The notes beneath the pieces were generated by a model that saw only the letters and a program-made list of their open reading frames with translations, made no database searches and was not told where the DNA came from. Below are positions 1 through 6,450 of a stretch of DNA of 10,865 bases, piece by piece (positions within the stretch are counted from its first letter, which is position 1; every line of letters starts with the position of its first letter). The stretch lies in the NCBI GenBank assembly GCA_964385635.1, contig CAYLPU010000139.1, positions 1 through 10,865 on the forward strand, in the 5' to 3' direction. A program made the translations under genes and the position numbers. The DNA comes from CAYLPU01 sp964385635 (GTDB lineage: Bacteria > Chloroflexota > Anaerolineae > B4-G1).

Positions 1-1
1 A

Positions 2-571
2 CTGATCCTGATGCGCGACCACGGTCAATACGAGTACCTGGGCGGCACGCTCGATGACGCGGCAGGTGAGGCCTTCGACAAAGTGGGGCGACTGCTGGGG
101 CTCCCTTATCCGGGCGGGCCAGCGATCCAGGAGGTAGCCCGGGATGGCAACCCGACCGCTTTCCGCTTCCCTCGTGCCTGGCTGGATAATAGTTACGACT
201 TCAGTTTCAGCGGGCTTAAGACCGCCGTGCTGCGCGTGGTGCAGAAGTACAGCGACCCACCCCGGGGTCGCCTACTGGCCGACCTGGCGGCCAGTTTCCA
301 GGCGGCGGTGGTGGATGTACTATCGGCCAAGGCAGCGCGGGCGGCGGCGGAGTTCGACGTGACGGCAGTGTTGCCGTGTGGGGGCGTCTCGGCCAACCAG
401 GCGCTGCGGGCTATGACCGCCGAGCGGTCCGGTGTGCCGGTCCACTATTCGCCGCCGATCCTCTGCACCGACAACGCTGCTATGGTGGGTGCCTGCGCGT
501 ACCAACACTTCATCGTCGGCGGGCGGGCCGGTTGGGACCTGGACGTCGTGCCGGGGCTGCGGCTGGTGTGA
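2..571 (+). CDS. tsaD: TsaD, tRNA N6-threonylcarbamoyladenosine transferase (5' truncated by window edge)
   Basis: TsaD transfers the threonylcarbamoyl group from threonylcarbamoyl-AMP to A37 of ANN-decoding tRNAs, with TsaB and TsaE partners, in the cytoplasm. Only the C-terminal 189 residues are in the window; family members are about 330-350 residues, so roughly the first 150 lie to the left, including the HxxxH metal site. Visible family signatures, numbered within the fragment, are LDDAAGEAFDKVGRLLG followed by YPGGP (about 17-40), YDFSFSGLKTAVL (about 65-77), and CTDNAAMVGA near the C-terminus, whose Asp is the metal-binding residue of the ASKHA fold. The in-frame ATG at 11 is internal, since the frame is open to the window edge and the residues before it (LIL) also fit the family. 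The Nudix gene starts 19 nt downstream, suggesting cotranscription. Identification is firm. Confidence 0.95.
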   Translation: MILMRDHGQYEYLGGTLDDAAGEAFDKVGRLLGLPYPGGPAIQEVARDGNPTAFRFPRAWLDNSYDFSFSGLKTAVLRVVQKYSDPPRGRLLADLAASFQAAVVDVLSAKAARAAAEFDVTAVLPCGGVSANQALRAMTAERSGVPVHYSPPILCTDNAAMVGACAYQHFIVGGRAGWDLDVVPGLRLV

Positions 572-590
572 GAAGGGGAGCGCATGACCG

Positions 591-1055
591 ATGGAAAAGG
601 TGAGAACAGGATATATCCGACCGTTGGCGCTGGGCATCGTCTGGCGCGGTGACGCGCTTCTGGTTTTCGAGGCTTACGACCACGTCAAGGGCGAGACCTT
701 CTACCGGCCACTGGGCGGCGGCATCAAGTTCGGGGAACGCAGCCAGGAGGCGCTCCGGCGCGAGTTCCGCGAGGAACTGGACGTTGAACTCGTCGGCGTG
801 CGTTACCTGGCTACCCTGGAGAACATCTTCACTTGTAACGGCCAACGCGGCCACGAGATCGTCCTGCTCTACGGGGCGACCCTGGCCGACCCATCCTTTT
901 ACGAACGAGAAACCTTCGAGGTGCATGAGGAGAGCGAAACCTTGACAGCATGCTGGATGGAGTTGCGCAAGTTTCAGACAGACGGCCTTCCGTTGTATCC
1001 TGATGGATTGTTGGAATTGCTGACGGGTGAGGAGCGACGCGATGACGCCACGTGA
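591..1055 (+). CDS. Nudix hydrolase
   Basis: A 154-residue protein, the usual size for a single-domain Nudix enzyme. These hydrolyse a nucleoside diphosphate linked to another moiety, using Mg2+ held by the Nudix box. The box is visible at residues 43-65: G43, E49, R57-E58, F59, E61-E62 and V65 fit the GX5EX7REUXEEXGU pattern, except that the last Gly is Asp64. The catalytic glutamates are present, so activity is expected. The substrate cannot be told from sequence; the region after the box (FYERETFEVHEESE) has no specificity motif I recognise. The purine-rich AGAAGGGGAG at 571-580 is a usable ribosome site about 10 nt before the ATG. The ATG at 584 is out of frame. The gene sits 19 nt after tsaD and overlaps sppA by 14 nt, so the three are probably cotranscribed. 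Confidence 0.9.
   Translation: MEKVRTGYIRPLALGIVWRGDALLVFEAYDHVKGETFYRPLGGGIKFGERSQEALRREFREELDVELVGVRYLATLENIFTCNGQRGHEIVLLYGATLADPSFYERETFEVHEESETLTACWMELRKFQTDGLPLYPDGLLELLTGEERRDDAT
1029..1034 (+). promoter_or_regulatory. Ribosome binding site that decides the sppA start
   Basis: GAGGAG lies 7 nt before the ATG at 1042, inside the end of the Nudix gene. It favours ATG 1042 over the in-frame GTG at 1027, which would lie before this site. Translation of sppA is probably coupled to that of the Nudix gene. Confidence 0.6.
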
Positions 1056-2808
1056 TCTTCTGCGCAACACCACATTGGTAGCCCTCAACCTCCTGCGCTC
1101 CCTGCGCCGCAGGAGGCTCGATTGTGTCGTCCTGCCCATCCGCGGTTCCTACCCGGAACGGACGGTCCGGCGTGAACCGCTGCCTTTCCCTTTCAGCCGC
1201 TTGCCGCTCTTTCCCTCTGAGACCAGCCTGGAAGACGTACGAGCGATGATGGAGATGATCGACGACGACCAGCGCGTCCAGGGCGTGGTGCTGCGCTTCG
1301 ACGCGCTTCAGGCCGGATTGCCCACTCTCTACAGCCTACGCCGTATGTTGCTCCGCCTGCGTGCCAAAGGCAAACGACTTGTCGCCTGGATTCCCACTGC
1401 CAGCATCGGGGGTTACTACCTGGCCTCGGCTTGCGACGAGGTCATTTTTCCCCAATCTGGCCGTCTCTTCGCGCTGGGGCTGCGGGCTGAACCGATGTTT
1501 CTCAGGGACACGCTGGCGCTGGCGGGGGTGGAGGCCGACCTTGAGGCGATCGCCGAGTACAAGGTTTCGCCCGACACCTTCCGCCGTTCGACGATGAGCG
1601 AACCGCATCGGGAGATGCTCGCTGCCATCCTCGATTCTCTCTTCGACGAGATTGTCGCTGCCATTGCCGAGGGGCGCGGGCTTGATCCGGCGCGGGTGCG
1701 CGCGCTGATTGACGCCATGCCGCTGAACCCTGCCGAGGCGGTCGAGGCAGGGCTGGCCGACGTGGTGTTGTACGAGGACGAGTTGGCGGCGCGTTTCCCT
1801 TCGGCTGCGCTCAGGGCAGGCCCTTCGGCTGCGCATGAGGAGGCGGGGAACGACGAGACCGCCGCCACGCTGCTCACCTGGCGGGAGGCGGCCCGTTGGC
1901 TTCGCAAGCCGATCAAGTGGACCACGCGCCAGCGCATCGGCGTCGTGTCGCTGGAAGGGACCATTGTGATGGGCCGCAGCCGCCGCGTCCCGGTGCCTGT
2001 GCCGGTGCCGCTTCCCCTCGTTGAGGCACAGGCCGGGGCGGAGACGATCGTGCAGGCATTGTGCCGCGCCGAGGCCGACAGGCACATCGCAGCGGTCATC
2101 TTCCACGTCGAAACACCCGGCGGCTCAGCGATTGCCTCCGACCTGGTCTGCCGCGAGGTACGCCGTCTGCGGAAGCGCAAACCGGTGGTCGTGCTGATGG
2201 GGGAGCAGGCCACCTCAGGTGGTTACTACGTCTCAGCGCTGGCCGACCGCATCGTCGCCCGCCCGACCACGCTGACCGGTTCCATCGGTATCTGGGGCGG
2301 CAAGTTCGTCCTCGCGGGTCTGTACGGAAAACTGGGACTTGGTCGCGAATCAGTGCAGCGGGGCAAGAGGGCCGGCCTTTACTCCGAGATGATCCCCTTC
2401 AGCGAGGAGGAGCGGGCCCAGGTGCGCCGTGACCTGGGCGAGGCTTATGCTCGTTTCAAGGCGCGCGTGGCCGAAGGGCGCGGGATGACAGAGGAACAGG
2501 TGGAGGAGATCGCCCGTGGGCGGGTGTGGACCGGCGCTCAGGCGCTCGAGATCGGGCTGGTGGACAAATTGGGCGACTTCGAGACGGCACTGGCGGTAGC
2601 CAAAGAGCTGGCTGGCCTCGAGCCGGAGCGGGAGTACACGGTTGTGCAGGTGCGTCCGCCCCGTCACGAACTGCTTCCGCCTCCTTTTCCCCTCGCAGGG
2701 GGAAGGGCCGGGGATGTGGCTCTTAGCGCGCTGCTTGACGCATTGCAGGGCCTGGCCCGCGAGCGCGTGTGGGCGCTGGCCCCGTGGATGGTCCAGGTGC
2801 AAGCGTAG
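1042..2808 (+). CDS. sppA: Signal peptide peptidase SppA, 67K-type (S49 family serine protease)
   Basis: A 588-residue S49 protease with two tandem S49 domains, similar in layout to the 618-residue E. coli SppA. SppA degrades signal peptides left in the membrane after secretion. The Ser/Lys dyad is visible: Lys174 in AEYKVSPDTFRRSTMSE in the N-terminal domain, and Ser392 in QATSGGYYVSALAD in the C-terminal domain. TGSIGIWGGKFVLAGL follows Ser392, and ETPGGSAIASDLV (SPGGS-like) precedes it. No clear N-terminal signal or full-length membrane helix is visible: the first 30 residues are short hydrophobic stretches broken by a cluster of arginines, so attachment may be peripheral. Two low-complexity stretches look inserted: PSAALRAGPSAA between the domains and PPPFPLAGGRAG near the C-terminus, both explained by DNA repeats. 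A VPVPVPLP run also occurs at the start of the second domain. It overlaps the Nudix gene by 14 nt. Confidence 0.92.
   Translation: MTPRDLLRNTTLVALNLLRSLRRRRLDCVVLPIRGSYPERTVRREPLPFPFSRLPLFPSETSLEDVRAMMEMIDDDQRVQGVVLRFDALQAGLPTLYSLRRMLLRLRAKGKRLVAWIPTASIGGYYLASACDEVIFPQSGRLFALGLRAEPMFLRDTLALAGVEADLEAIAEYKVSPDTFRRSTMSEPHREMLAAILDSLFDEIVAAIAEGRGLDPARVRALIDAMPLNPAEAVEAGLADVVLYEDELAARFPSAALRAGPSAAHEEAGNDETAATLLTWREAARWLRKPIKWTTRQRIGVVSLEGTIVMGRSRRVPVPVPVPLPLVEAQAGAETIVQALCRAEADRHIAAVIFHVETPGGSAIASDLVCREVRRLRKRKPVVVLMGEQATSGGYYVSALADRIVARPTTLTGSIGIWGGKFVLAGLYGKLGLGRESVQRGKRAGLYSEMIPFSEEERAQVRRDLGEAYARFKARVAEGRGMTEEQVEEIARGRVWTGAQALEIGLVDKLGDFETALAVAKELAGLEPEREYTVVQVRPPRHELLPPPFPLAGGRAGDVALSALLDALQGLARERVWALAPWMVQVQA
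1800..1834 (-). repeat. One and a half copies of the 24-bp GPALSKAE-type repeat, inside sppA
   Basis: Read on the minus strand, 1823-1800 matches the 24-bp unit found six times at 6955-7098 at 22 of 24 positions. A further 11 bp of a second copy follow at 1824-1834. The minus strand reads PALSAAEG; the sppA frame instead reads PSAALRAGPSAA. The element sits in the linker between the two S49 domains, its length keeps the frame, and it runs opposite to the copies in the membrane protein gene. Confidence 0.75.
2683..2707. repeat. GC-rich palindromic repeat-like insertion in the 3' part of sppA
   Basis: Arms 2683-2692 (CCTTTTCCCC) and 2698-2707 (GGGGGAAGGG) flank a TCGCA loop; as RNA all 10 pairs form with two G-U wobbles. 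The surrounding stretch to about 2716 resembles the CCCCT-GCAGGGGG-type repeats common in GC-rich bacterial genomes. In sppA it encodes PPPFPLAGGRAG, unlike the rest of the protein, close to the C-terminus where the fold should tolerate it. Recognition as a dispersed repeat is from general familiarity, not from a second copy in this window. Confidence 0.45.
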
Positions 2809-2867
2809 GGACGCGGTTACCGCGCCTCTACCTGGTCTGCCAGAGCATGCCGATGTGTATGGAAGAT

Positions 2868-2873
2868 GGGAGG
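2868..2873 (+). promoter_or_regulatory. Ribosome binding site of the AI-2E family permease gene
   Basis: GGGAGG lies 8 nt before ATG 2882. This fixes the start there rather than at the in-frame GTG codons further upstream, some of which lie within sppA. Confidence 0.65.
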
Positions 2874-2881
2874 TACACCCG

Positions 2882-4096
2882 ATGACTGAGCCAGTTTGCC
2901 GTTGGAGCACTTCCACTAAGCGCACTATCACCCTGGTTATTCTGGTGCTGCTGGCGCTTGTGATCTACCGCTTTCGCGACGTCATTGCACCGCTGGCGAT
3001 CGCGTTCCTGCTGGCTTTCATCCTCAGTCCTATCGTTGGCTTCCTTGCCGACCGTCTCCATCTCTCACGTGGTCCGGCCACGACCCTCGTCTTCCTGGCC
3101 CTGATTGTGGGGATGCTGGGAGCGGTGGCCGCGCCGGTAAGCGCCGTCCAGAATATTGTACGGGCCGTGCGCGAAACACAATTTGACACTATCCGCATCA
3201 TCACCGACCTCGGCGCCTTCTTCGAGCAGCCTGTGGAGATCGGAGGCTACGCCCTGGACTTGAGCGACGTGTACCAGGAACTGAGTGCAATGTTGACTTC
3301 CTTCGTGGCCTCGGTCGCGGAGGGCACCCTCGACGTCGTGTTCGATATCGCTTCGGGGGTCTTCTGGTTGGTTGTCATTCTGATAACTGCCTTTTACCTG
3401 GTCAAGGACACCGACCGCATCATCGAGCAACTGGACAATCTGGCTCCCCCCGGCTATCGCGACGACTTCATACGGTTGCGCCAGCAGATTGCGGATGCGT
3501 GGAACGCGTTTCTGCGCGGCCAGTTGGTGATGGGCCTGGTGATGGCAACCATCACGACTGTGGTCTGTATGGTCGTCGGGCTTCCCTACGCGGTGGTGAT
3601 GGGGCTGATCGCGGGGGTGATGGAGTTCATACCCAACCTCGGCCCGATCCTGGCGCTGATACCAGCGGTACTGGTGGCCCTGTTCGAGGGTCCCACTTTT
3701 CTGCCACTGAGCAACTTCTGGTTCGCGGTGCTGGTCACCGGATTATACCTCGTGATCCAACAGGTCGAGGGAAACCTGATCCTGCCCCGTGTTTTGGGTA
3801 GCAGCCTCAATCTGCATCCGCTGGTAGTGTTGCTCGGCGTCATCGTCGGTGGCAGCCTGGCTGGCATCCTGGGGATGCTGCTCGCTGCTCCAGTGCTCGC
3901 GACGTTGCGTGTGGTGGGGCGTTACGTCTTTTGTCGCCTCTATGATCGCGACCCCTTCGCCGAGCCGGAGGAGGAAGCAGCGTTGCCCAAACCGGGATTG
4001 ATCAAGCGAGCACGCAGGGCGGCCTGGTGCCGGCTGCGAGAGAAGGTAGCAGGGAATGTTGAAGGTGAGGATTCAACCGGCGCGGGCGACGAATAG
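2882..4096 (+). CDS. AI-2E family transporter / PerM-type permease
   Basis: A 404-residue multi-pass inner membrane protein of the AI-2E transporter family (PF01594, formerly UPF0118/PerM). Members are linked to export of autoinducer-2, or to Na+/H+ antiport in some bacteria; the substrate here is unknown. Hydrophobic segments lie at about 15-29, 34-55, 65-86, 158-174, 215-245, 250-268, 278-293 and 311-343. Family signatures are EFIPNLGPILALIPAVLVAL at 248-267, QQVEGNLILPRVLGSS at 293-308 followed by HPL, and AGILGMLLAAPVLATLR at 327-343. The long soluble stretch at about 90-155 is the usual insertion between the third and fourth helices. The C-terminal tail after 350 is charged and probably cytoplasmic. 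It starts 73 nt after sppA with its own strong ribosome site, so readthrough from sppA is possible but not shown. Confidence 0.92.
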   Translation: MTEPVCRWSTSTKRTITLVILVLLALVIYRFRDVIAPLAIAFLLAFILSPIVGFLADRLHLSRGPATTLVFLALIVGMLGAVAAPVSAVQNIVRAVRETQFDTIRIITDLGAFFEQPVEIGGYALDLSDVYQELSAMLTSFVASVAEGTLDVVFDIASGVFWLVVILITAFYLVKDTDRIIEQLDNLAPPGYRDDFIRLRQQIADAWNAFLRGQLVMGLVMATITTVVCMVVGLPYAVVMGLIAGVMEFIPNLGPILALIPAVLVALFEGPTFLPLSNFWFAVLVTGLYLVIQQVEGNLILPRVLGSSLNLHPLVVLLGVIVGGSLAGILGMLLAAPVLATLRVVGRYVFCRLYDRDPFAEPEEEAALPKPGLIKRARRAAWCRLREKVAGNVEGEDSTGAGDE

Positions 4097-4163
4097 GCTT
4101 GCCGTCGAAGCCTTAGGGGAGGAGGTTGGTATTGAGCAGATGGAACTTTGTTTGGGGCAATAC

Positions 4164-4284
4164 GGATTCGTGGGGCAGACTCGCTCAAAGGGGGTGTGCC
4201 ACTCCCGTCGGTGGGGCTAAGGCACTGCATTACCCCAGATGTGGGATGCGGGTGACACACCCGCTTGGAGCACCCCGCGAATCC
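4164..4284. repeat. Large nested inverted repeat / multi-hairpin element in the permease-reductase gap
   Basis: Outer arms 4164-4175 (GGATTCGTGGGG) and 4273-4284 (CCCCGCGAATCC) pair at 12 of 12 positions in + strand RNA with one G-U. Inner arms 4192-4198 (GGGTGTG) and 4256-4262 (CACACCC) pair perfectly, and the parts between are also similar (GCTCAAAGG against GCTCCAAGC). The same bases can instead form local hairpins: 4190-4196 with 4200-4206 (7 pairs, one G-U, TGC loop), and 4248-4254 with 4258-4264 (GCGGGTG-ACA-CACCCGC, perfect). A central stem joins TGGGG 4212-4216 plus TAA 4218-4220 to TTA 4230-4232 plus CCCCA 4233-4237. The two flanking hairpins are near reverse complements, as in a REPIN or MITE. 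It has no coding content. It may be a mobile non-coding repeat or a structured leader for the reductase gene. Confidence 0.55.
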
Positions 4285-4296
4285 GCGTAGAGCCCT

Positions 4297-4326
4297 TTGT
4301 TTTAGATAGGGGATGGTCCAGATACT
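4297..4326 (+). promoter_or_regulatory. Weak candidate promoter for the reductase operon
   Basis: TTGTTT at 4297-4302 and GATACT at 4321-4326 are separated by 18 nt and lie just before the reductase gene, after the inverted repeat. Both boxes match the sigma-70 consensus only partly, so this is a tentative call. Confidence 0.22.
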
Positions 4327-4342
4327 GTGCTGAGGCAAAGAA

Positions 4343-5524
4343 GTGCAAACAGACGTTGCTATCGTAGGTGCTGGCCCGGCCGGGTCAGTGGCGGCTCGGC
4401 GGCTGGCCGCCGCTGGCGTCCGGGTCGTGCTTCTGGAGCGGGACACTTTTCCCCGCGATAAGCCCTGCGGCGATGGGGTGAGTGCCAGGAGTCTGGCTGT
4501 CCTGGCCCGCACTGGTCTGGCTGGGTGGGCTTCCCGGTTTCCCGCACCGGAGATACTGCGGTTCACTTCGCCTGATGGTCATGTGCTCGATGTGCGCCCG
4601 AAGACAGGCGATGGGTATTGCTACGGCCGGACTATCCCCCGGCGGCTGCTCGACGCCCGGTTGGCCCAGGCGGCGGTGGAGGCGGGGGCACGCCTGGTGG
4701 AAGGGACGCGGGTGCGGGGCGTGGATCGGATTGATGGTCGTACCCGTGTCATTGCCGATGGGTTGGAGGTGGCTGCTCAATTGGTCATCCTGTCCGACGG
4801 CAGCCGGGCACCTATCACACGCCAACTCGGTCTGGCGAGCGGCCTGGCGGAACTGGTGGCAGCGCGACAGTATTTCGTTGGTGACGTGGGACCGGAAGAG
4901 CGAATGGAGATCCATTTCGAGCAGCCCGTCGTGCCGCACTACACCTGGTTGTTCCCGCTGGGGGACGGGCGGGTCAATGTCGGCACGGCCACCTACACCC
5001 GGCGGGCGAGACGGGGCGACATCAACTTGAGAGAGGTGCTGGCCCGTTTCGTGGCCAGCCACCTGGTCGCAGAGGGACGGCTGGCGCGGGCTGAACCGGT
5101 TGGTCCAGTGCGGGGCCATCCGCTGCGCACGCGGCTGGACTCCACGCGCACTCACGCCGAGCGGGTGTTGGTGGCCGGCGACGCGGCTGGGCTGGTGAAT
5201 CCTCTTTCGGGGGAGGGCATCGCGCCGGCGATGGAGAGCGGCGAACTGGCAGCCGCCCGTACGCTAGTCGCGCTGGAGGCGGGAGACTTTTCGGCACAGG
5301 CGCTGGCTCCTTACAGCCAGGCTCTGGGTGCTCGCTATGGAGCCGACCAGCGGGCGGCGCGCATCTTGCGGCTGGCGCTGAGCGCTCCAATCTTGCCTAA
5401 CCGCATCTTCCGCCGGCTGCGACAGGATGATGAACTGGCGCTGCTCATCGGTTACGTCATCATCGGCCATAGATCGCCCCGCCTGGCCTTGCGCCCAACC
5501 ACGCTGTTGCGGCTGTTGACCTGA
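4343..5524 (+). CDS. Geranylgeranyl reductase family FAD-dependent oxidoreductase
   Basis: A 393-residue flavoprotein of the geranylgeranyl reductase/BchP family, which reduces double bonds in isoprenoid chains (chlorophyll phytyl tails, archaeal lipids, menaquinone side chains). The N-terminal Rossmann motif GAGPAGSVAARRL (G9, G11, G14) is followed by the acidic ribose-binding Glu32. The family signature is KPCGDGVSARS around residues 40-50. The second FAD motif is VLVAGDAAGLVNPLSGEGI, with Asp280 as the ribityl/pyrophosphate contact. The start is GTG 4343, with GAGG at 4332-4335 spaced 7 nt; the Rossmann fold begins at residue 4, so little could be missing. No bacteriochlorophyll gene lies nearby, so a lipid or quinone substrate is more likely than chlorophyll; this is inference. 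The 62-residue gene begins 40 nt downstream. Confidence 0.88.
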   Translation: MQTDVAIVGAGPAGSVAARRLAAAGVRVVLLERDTFPRDKPCGDGVSARSLAVLARTGLAGWASRFPAPEILRFTSPDGHVLDVRPKTGDGYCYGRTIPRRLLDARLAQAAVEAGARLVEGTRVRGVDRIDGRTRVIADGLEVAAQLVILSDGSRAPITRQLGLASGLAELVAARQYFVGDVGPEERMEIHFEQPVVPHYTWLFPLGDGRVNVGTATYTRRARRGDINLREVLARFVASHLVAEGRLARAEPVGPVRGHPLRTRLDSTRTHAERVLVAGDAAGLVNPLSGEGIAPAMESGELAAARTLVALEAGDFSAQALAPYSQALGARYGADQRAARILRLALSAPILPNRIFRRLRQDDELALLIGYVIIGHRSPRLALRPTTLLRLLT

Positions 5525-5553
5525 TCACGTTTCGCGCTTCACGTTTCACGTTT
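5525..5553. repeat. Short TCACGTTT direct repeat
   Basis: TCACGTTT occurs three times at 5525-5532, 5539-5546 and 5546-5553, immediately after the reductase stop codon and ending at the ribosome site GGAGG (5554-5558) of the next gene. It fills almost the whole 40-nt gap between the two genes. Its function is unknown. Confidence 0.5.
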
Positions 5554-5564
5554 GGAGGCAACTT

Positions 5565-5753
5565 ATGGAAGAACCCGGCATCGAAATTCTGTCCGAAAGC
5601 GAGAACTTCAGCCTGTGGCAGGCTGAGGAGCCCGACGGTGAGACGACCTATCACCTGGAGTTGGGCACTGTCACCGTGCACTTCTTCCGCGAGGAGTGGG
5701 AGGAGTTCCTGGGGTTGATCGGAGCAATGAGGGAACATGCTGCAGCAGGGTAA
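5565..5753 (+). CDS. Small acidic conserved-looking protein of unknown function
   Basis: A 62-residue, strongly acidic protein that I do not recognise as a named family. It has no signal peptide, membrane segment or cysteine. The pattern of alternating hydrophobic residues (FSLWQAE, TYHLELGTVTVHFF) followed by REEWEEFLGLIGAMREH suggests two or three beta strands and a C-terminal helix. A strong GGAGG at 5554-5558 lies 6 nt before the ATG, and the frame has clear coding character. It lies 40 nt after the reductase gene and its last 17 nt overlap the start of the DUF3786-type gene, implying translational coupling. A role with that neighbour is plausible but unproven. Confidence 0.75.
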   Translation: MEEPGIEILSESENFSLWQAEEPDGETTYHLELGTVTVHFFREEWEEFLGLIGAMREHAAAG

Positions 5754-6381
5754 ATCTTCTCCACAACTTCAGCAGTGGTTCGACCGGCTGGCCCCGGTGG
5801 TCGAGGGGGTGCGAGCGACTTTGCACCATGTCAAGCCGGGCAAACTGGTGCTGCGCAGCGGCTGCGAGCAAGACGCGGACGGCAACTTCCGCCTGACCTT
5901 CTTATGGCGGGAATATGTCATCTCCGCCGACGGGTTCATCGTCCGGCGCGCCGATACTGGCGAGAGCCCCTCTTCCTTCACCGAGAGCCTCATCCTCACC
6001 TACCTGGCTACCGCCGACGGAACGACGCCCTCGGGCCGTTGGATCGGCTTCCGCGAACTTCCCGACGGGCTGTTCTATGCCCAGGCGTTTCAGGGCTACG
6101 CTGGCGGCCGGCTGGTGCGCGAACTACAGGGTGGCATTGAGGTCTTCCGCCGTGCCGCCGAATCGTTGGGTGGTGAGCCGCTGGCGATAGGAGACGCTGG
6201 CTACGTCTTCGCCGTGCTGCCGCGAGTGCACTTGGGTCTCGTGTATTGGGAGGGAGACGAGGAGTTCCCCTCACAGGCGCGGGTGCTCTTTGAGGACACC
6301 GCCGCGCACTACATGCCTACCGATGGGCTGGCCATTCTTGGTAGCCAATTGATAGGAAGGGTCCTGAAGACTGCGCGTTAG
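5737..6381 (+). CDS. DUF3786 domain-containing protein
   Basis: A 214-residue soluble protein. Its pattern fits the DUF3786 family as I recall it: LTYLATADG (about 88-95), RWIGFRELPDG (101-111), and a C-terminal block GDAGYVFAVLPRV (152-164), WEGDEEFPSQARVLFEDTA (171-189) and TDGLAILG (195-202). The biochemical function of the family is not established; in other genomes members are often seen beside or fused to iron-sulfur or corrinoid/CO-metabolism proteins. None of those is visible here, and the lone Cys43 gives no cluster site. The ATG at 5737 lies within the end of the small acidic gene (17-nt overlap), with GAGGGA just before it. It probably forms an operon with that gene and the reductase. 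Family assignment is from memory of the motif pattern. Confidence 0.7.
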   Translation: MLQQGKSSPQLQQWFDRLAPVVEGVRATLHHVKPGKLVLRSGCEQDADGNFRLTFLWREYVISADGFIVRRADTGESPSSFTESLILTYLATADGTTPSGRWIGFRELPDGLFYAQAFQGYAGGRLVRELQGGIEVFRRAAESLGGEPLAIGDAGYVFAVLPRVHLGLVYWEGDEEFPSQARVLFEDTAAHYMPTDGLAILGSQLIGRVLKTAR

Positions 6382-6412
6382 ATTCCCCTTATCCCGGTGG
6401 GTGGCGTCCAGG

Positions 6413-6441
6413 TTTCCTGGTCTCCTAACCTGTGGTAAAAT
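6413..6441 (+). promoter_or_regulatory. Candidate promoter giving a leaderless or nearly leaderless mRNA for the membrane protein-gyrB pair
   Basis: TAAAAT at 6436-6441 is a good -10 box. TTTCCT at 6413-6418, 17 nt upstream, is only a weak -35. Only 9 nt (AGTGTCACT) separate the -10 box from ATG 6451, and no Shine-Dalgarno sequence is visible. Transcription would therefore start at or within a few bases of the initiation codon. Confidence 0.45.
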
Positions 6442-6450
6442 AGTGTCACT

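Noticed and set aside
1988..2013. VPVPVPLP coding short tandem repeat in sppA
   Set aside because: Only three imperfect dipeptide repeats; this is ordinary proline-valine low complexity at a loop where SppA proteins vary.
1336..2213. Two overlapping 256- and 265-codon minus-strand frames
   Set aside because: They are shadows of sppA. They contain PALSAAEG and ACPERSRRE only because they cross the repeat at 1800-1834.
2812..2824. CGCGGTTACCGCG hairpin after sppA as a terminator
   Set aside because: The stem has only five or six pairs and no T-tract follows.
4097..4342. tRNA or known riboswitch in the longest gap
   Set aside because: No acceptor/T-arm pattern (GTTCRA loop or paired 7-bp acceptor) and no conserved riboswitch core could be recognised by eye.
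4385..5155. 256-codon open frame on the minus strand
   Set aside because: It is antisense to the geranylgeranyl reductase family gene and is rich in Pro, Arg and His, as expected of a shadow frame.
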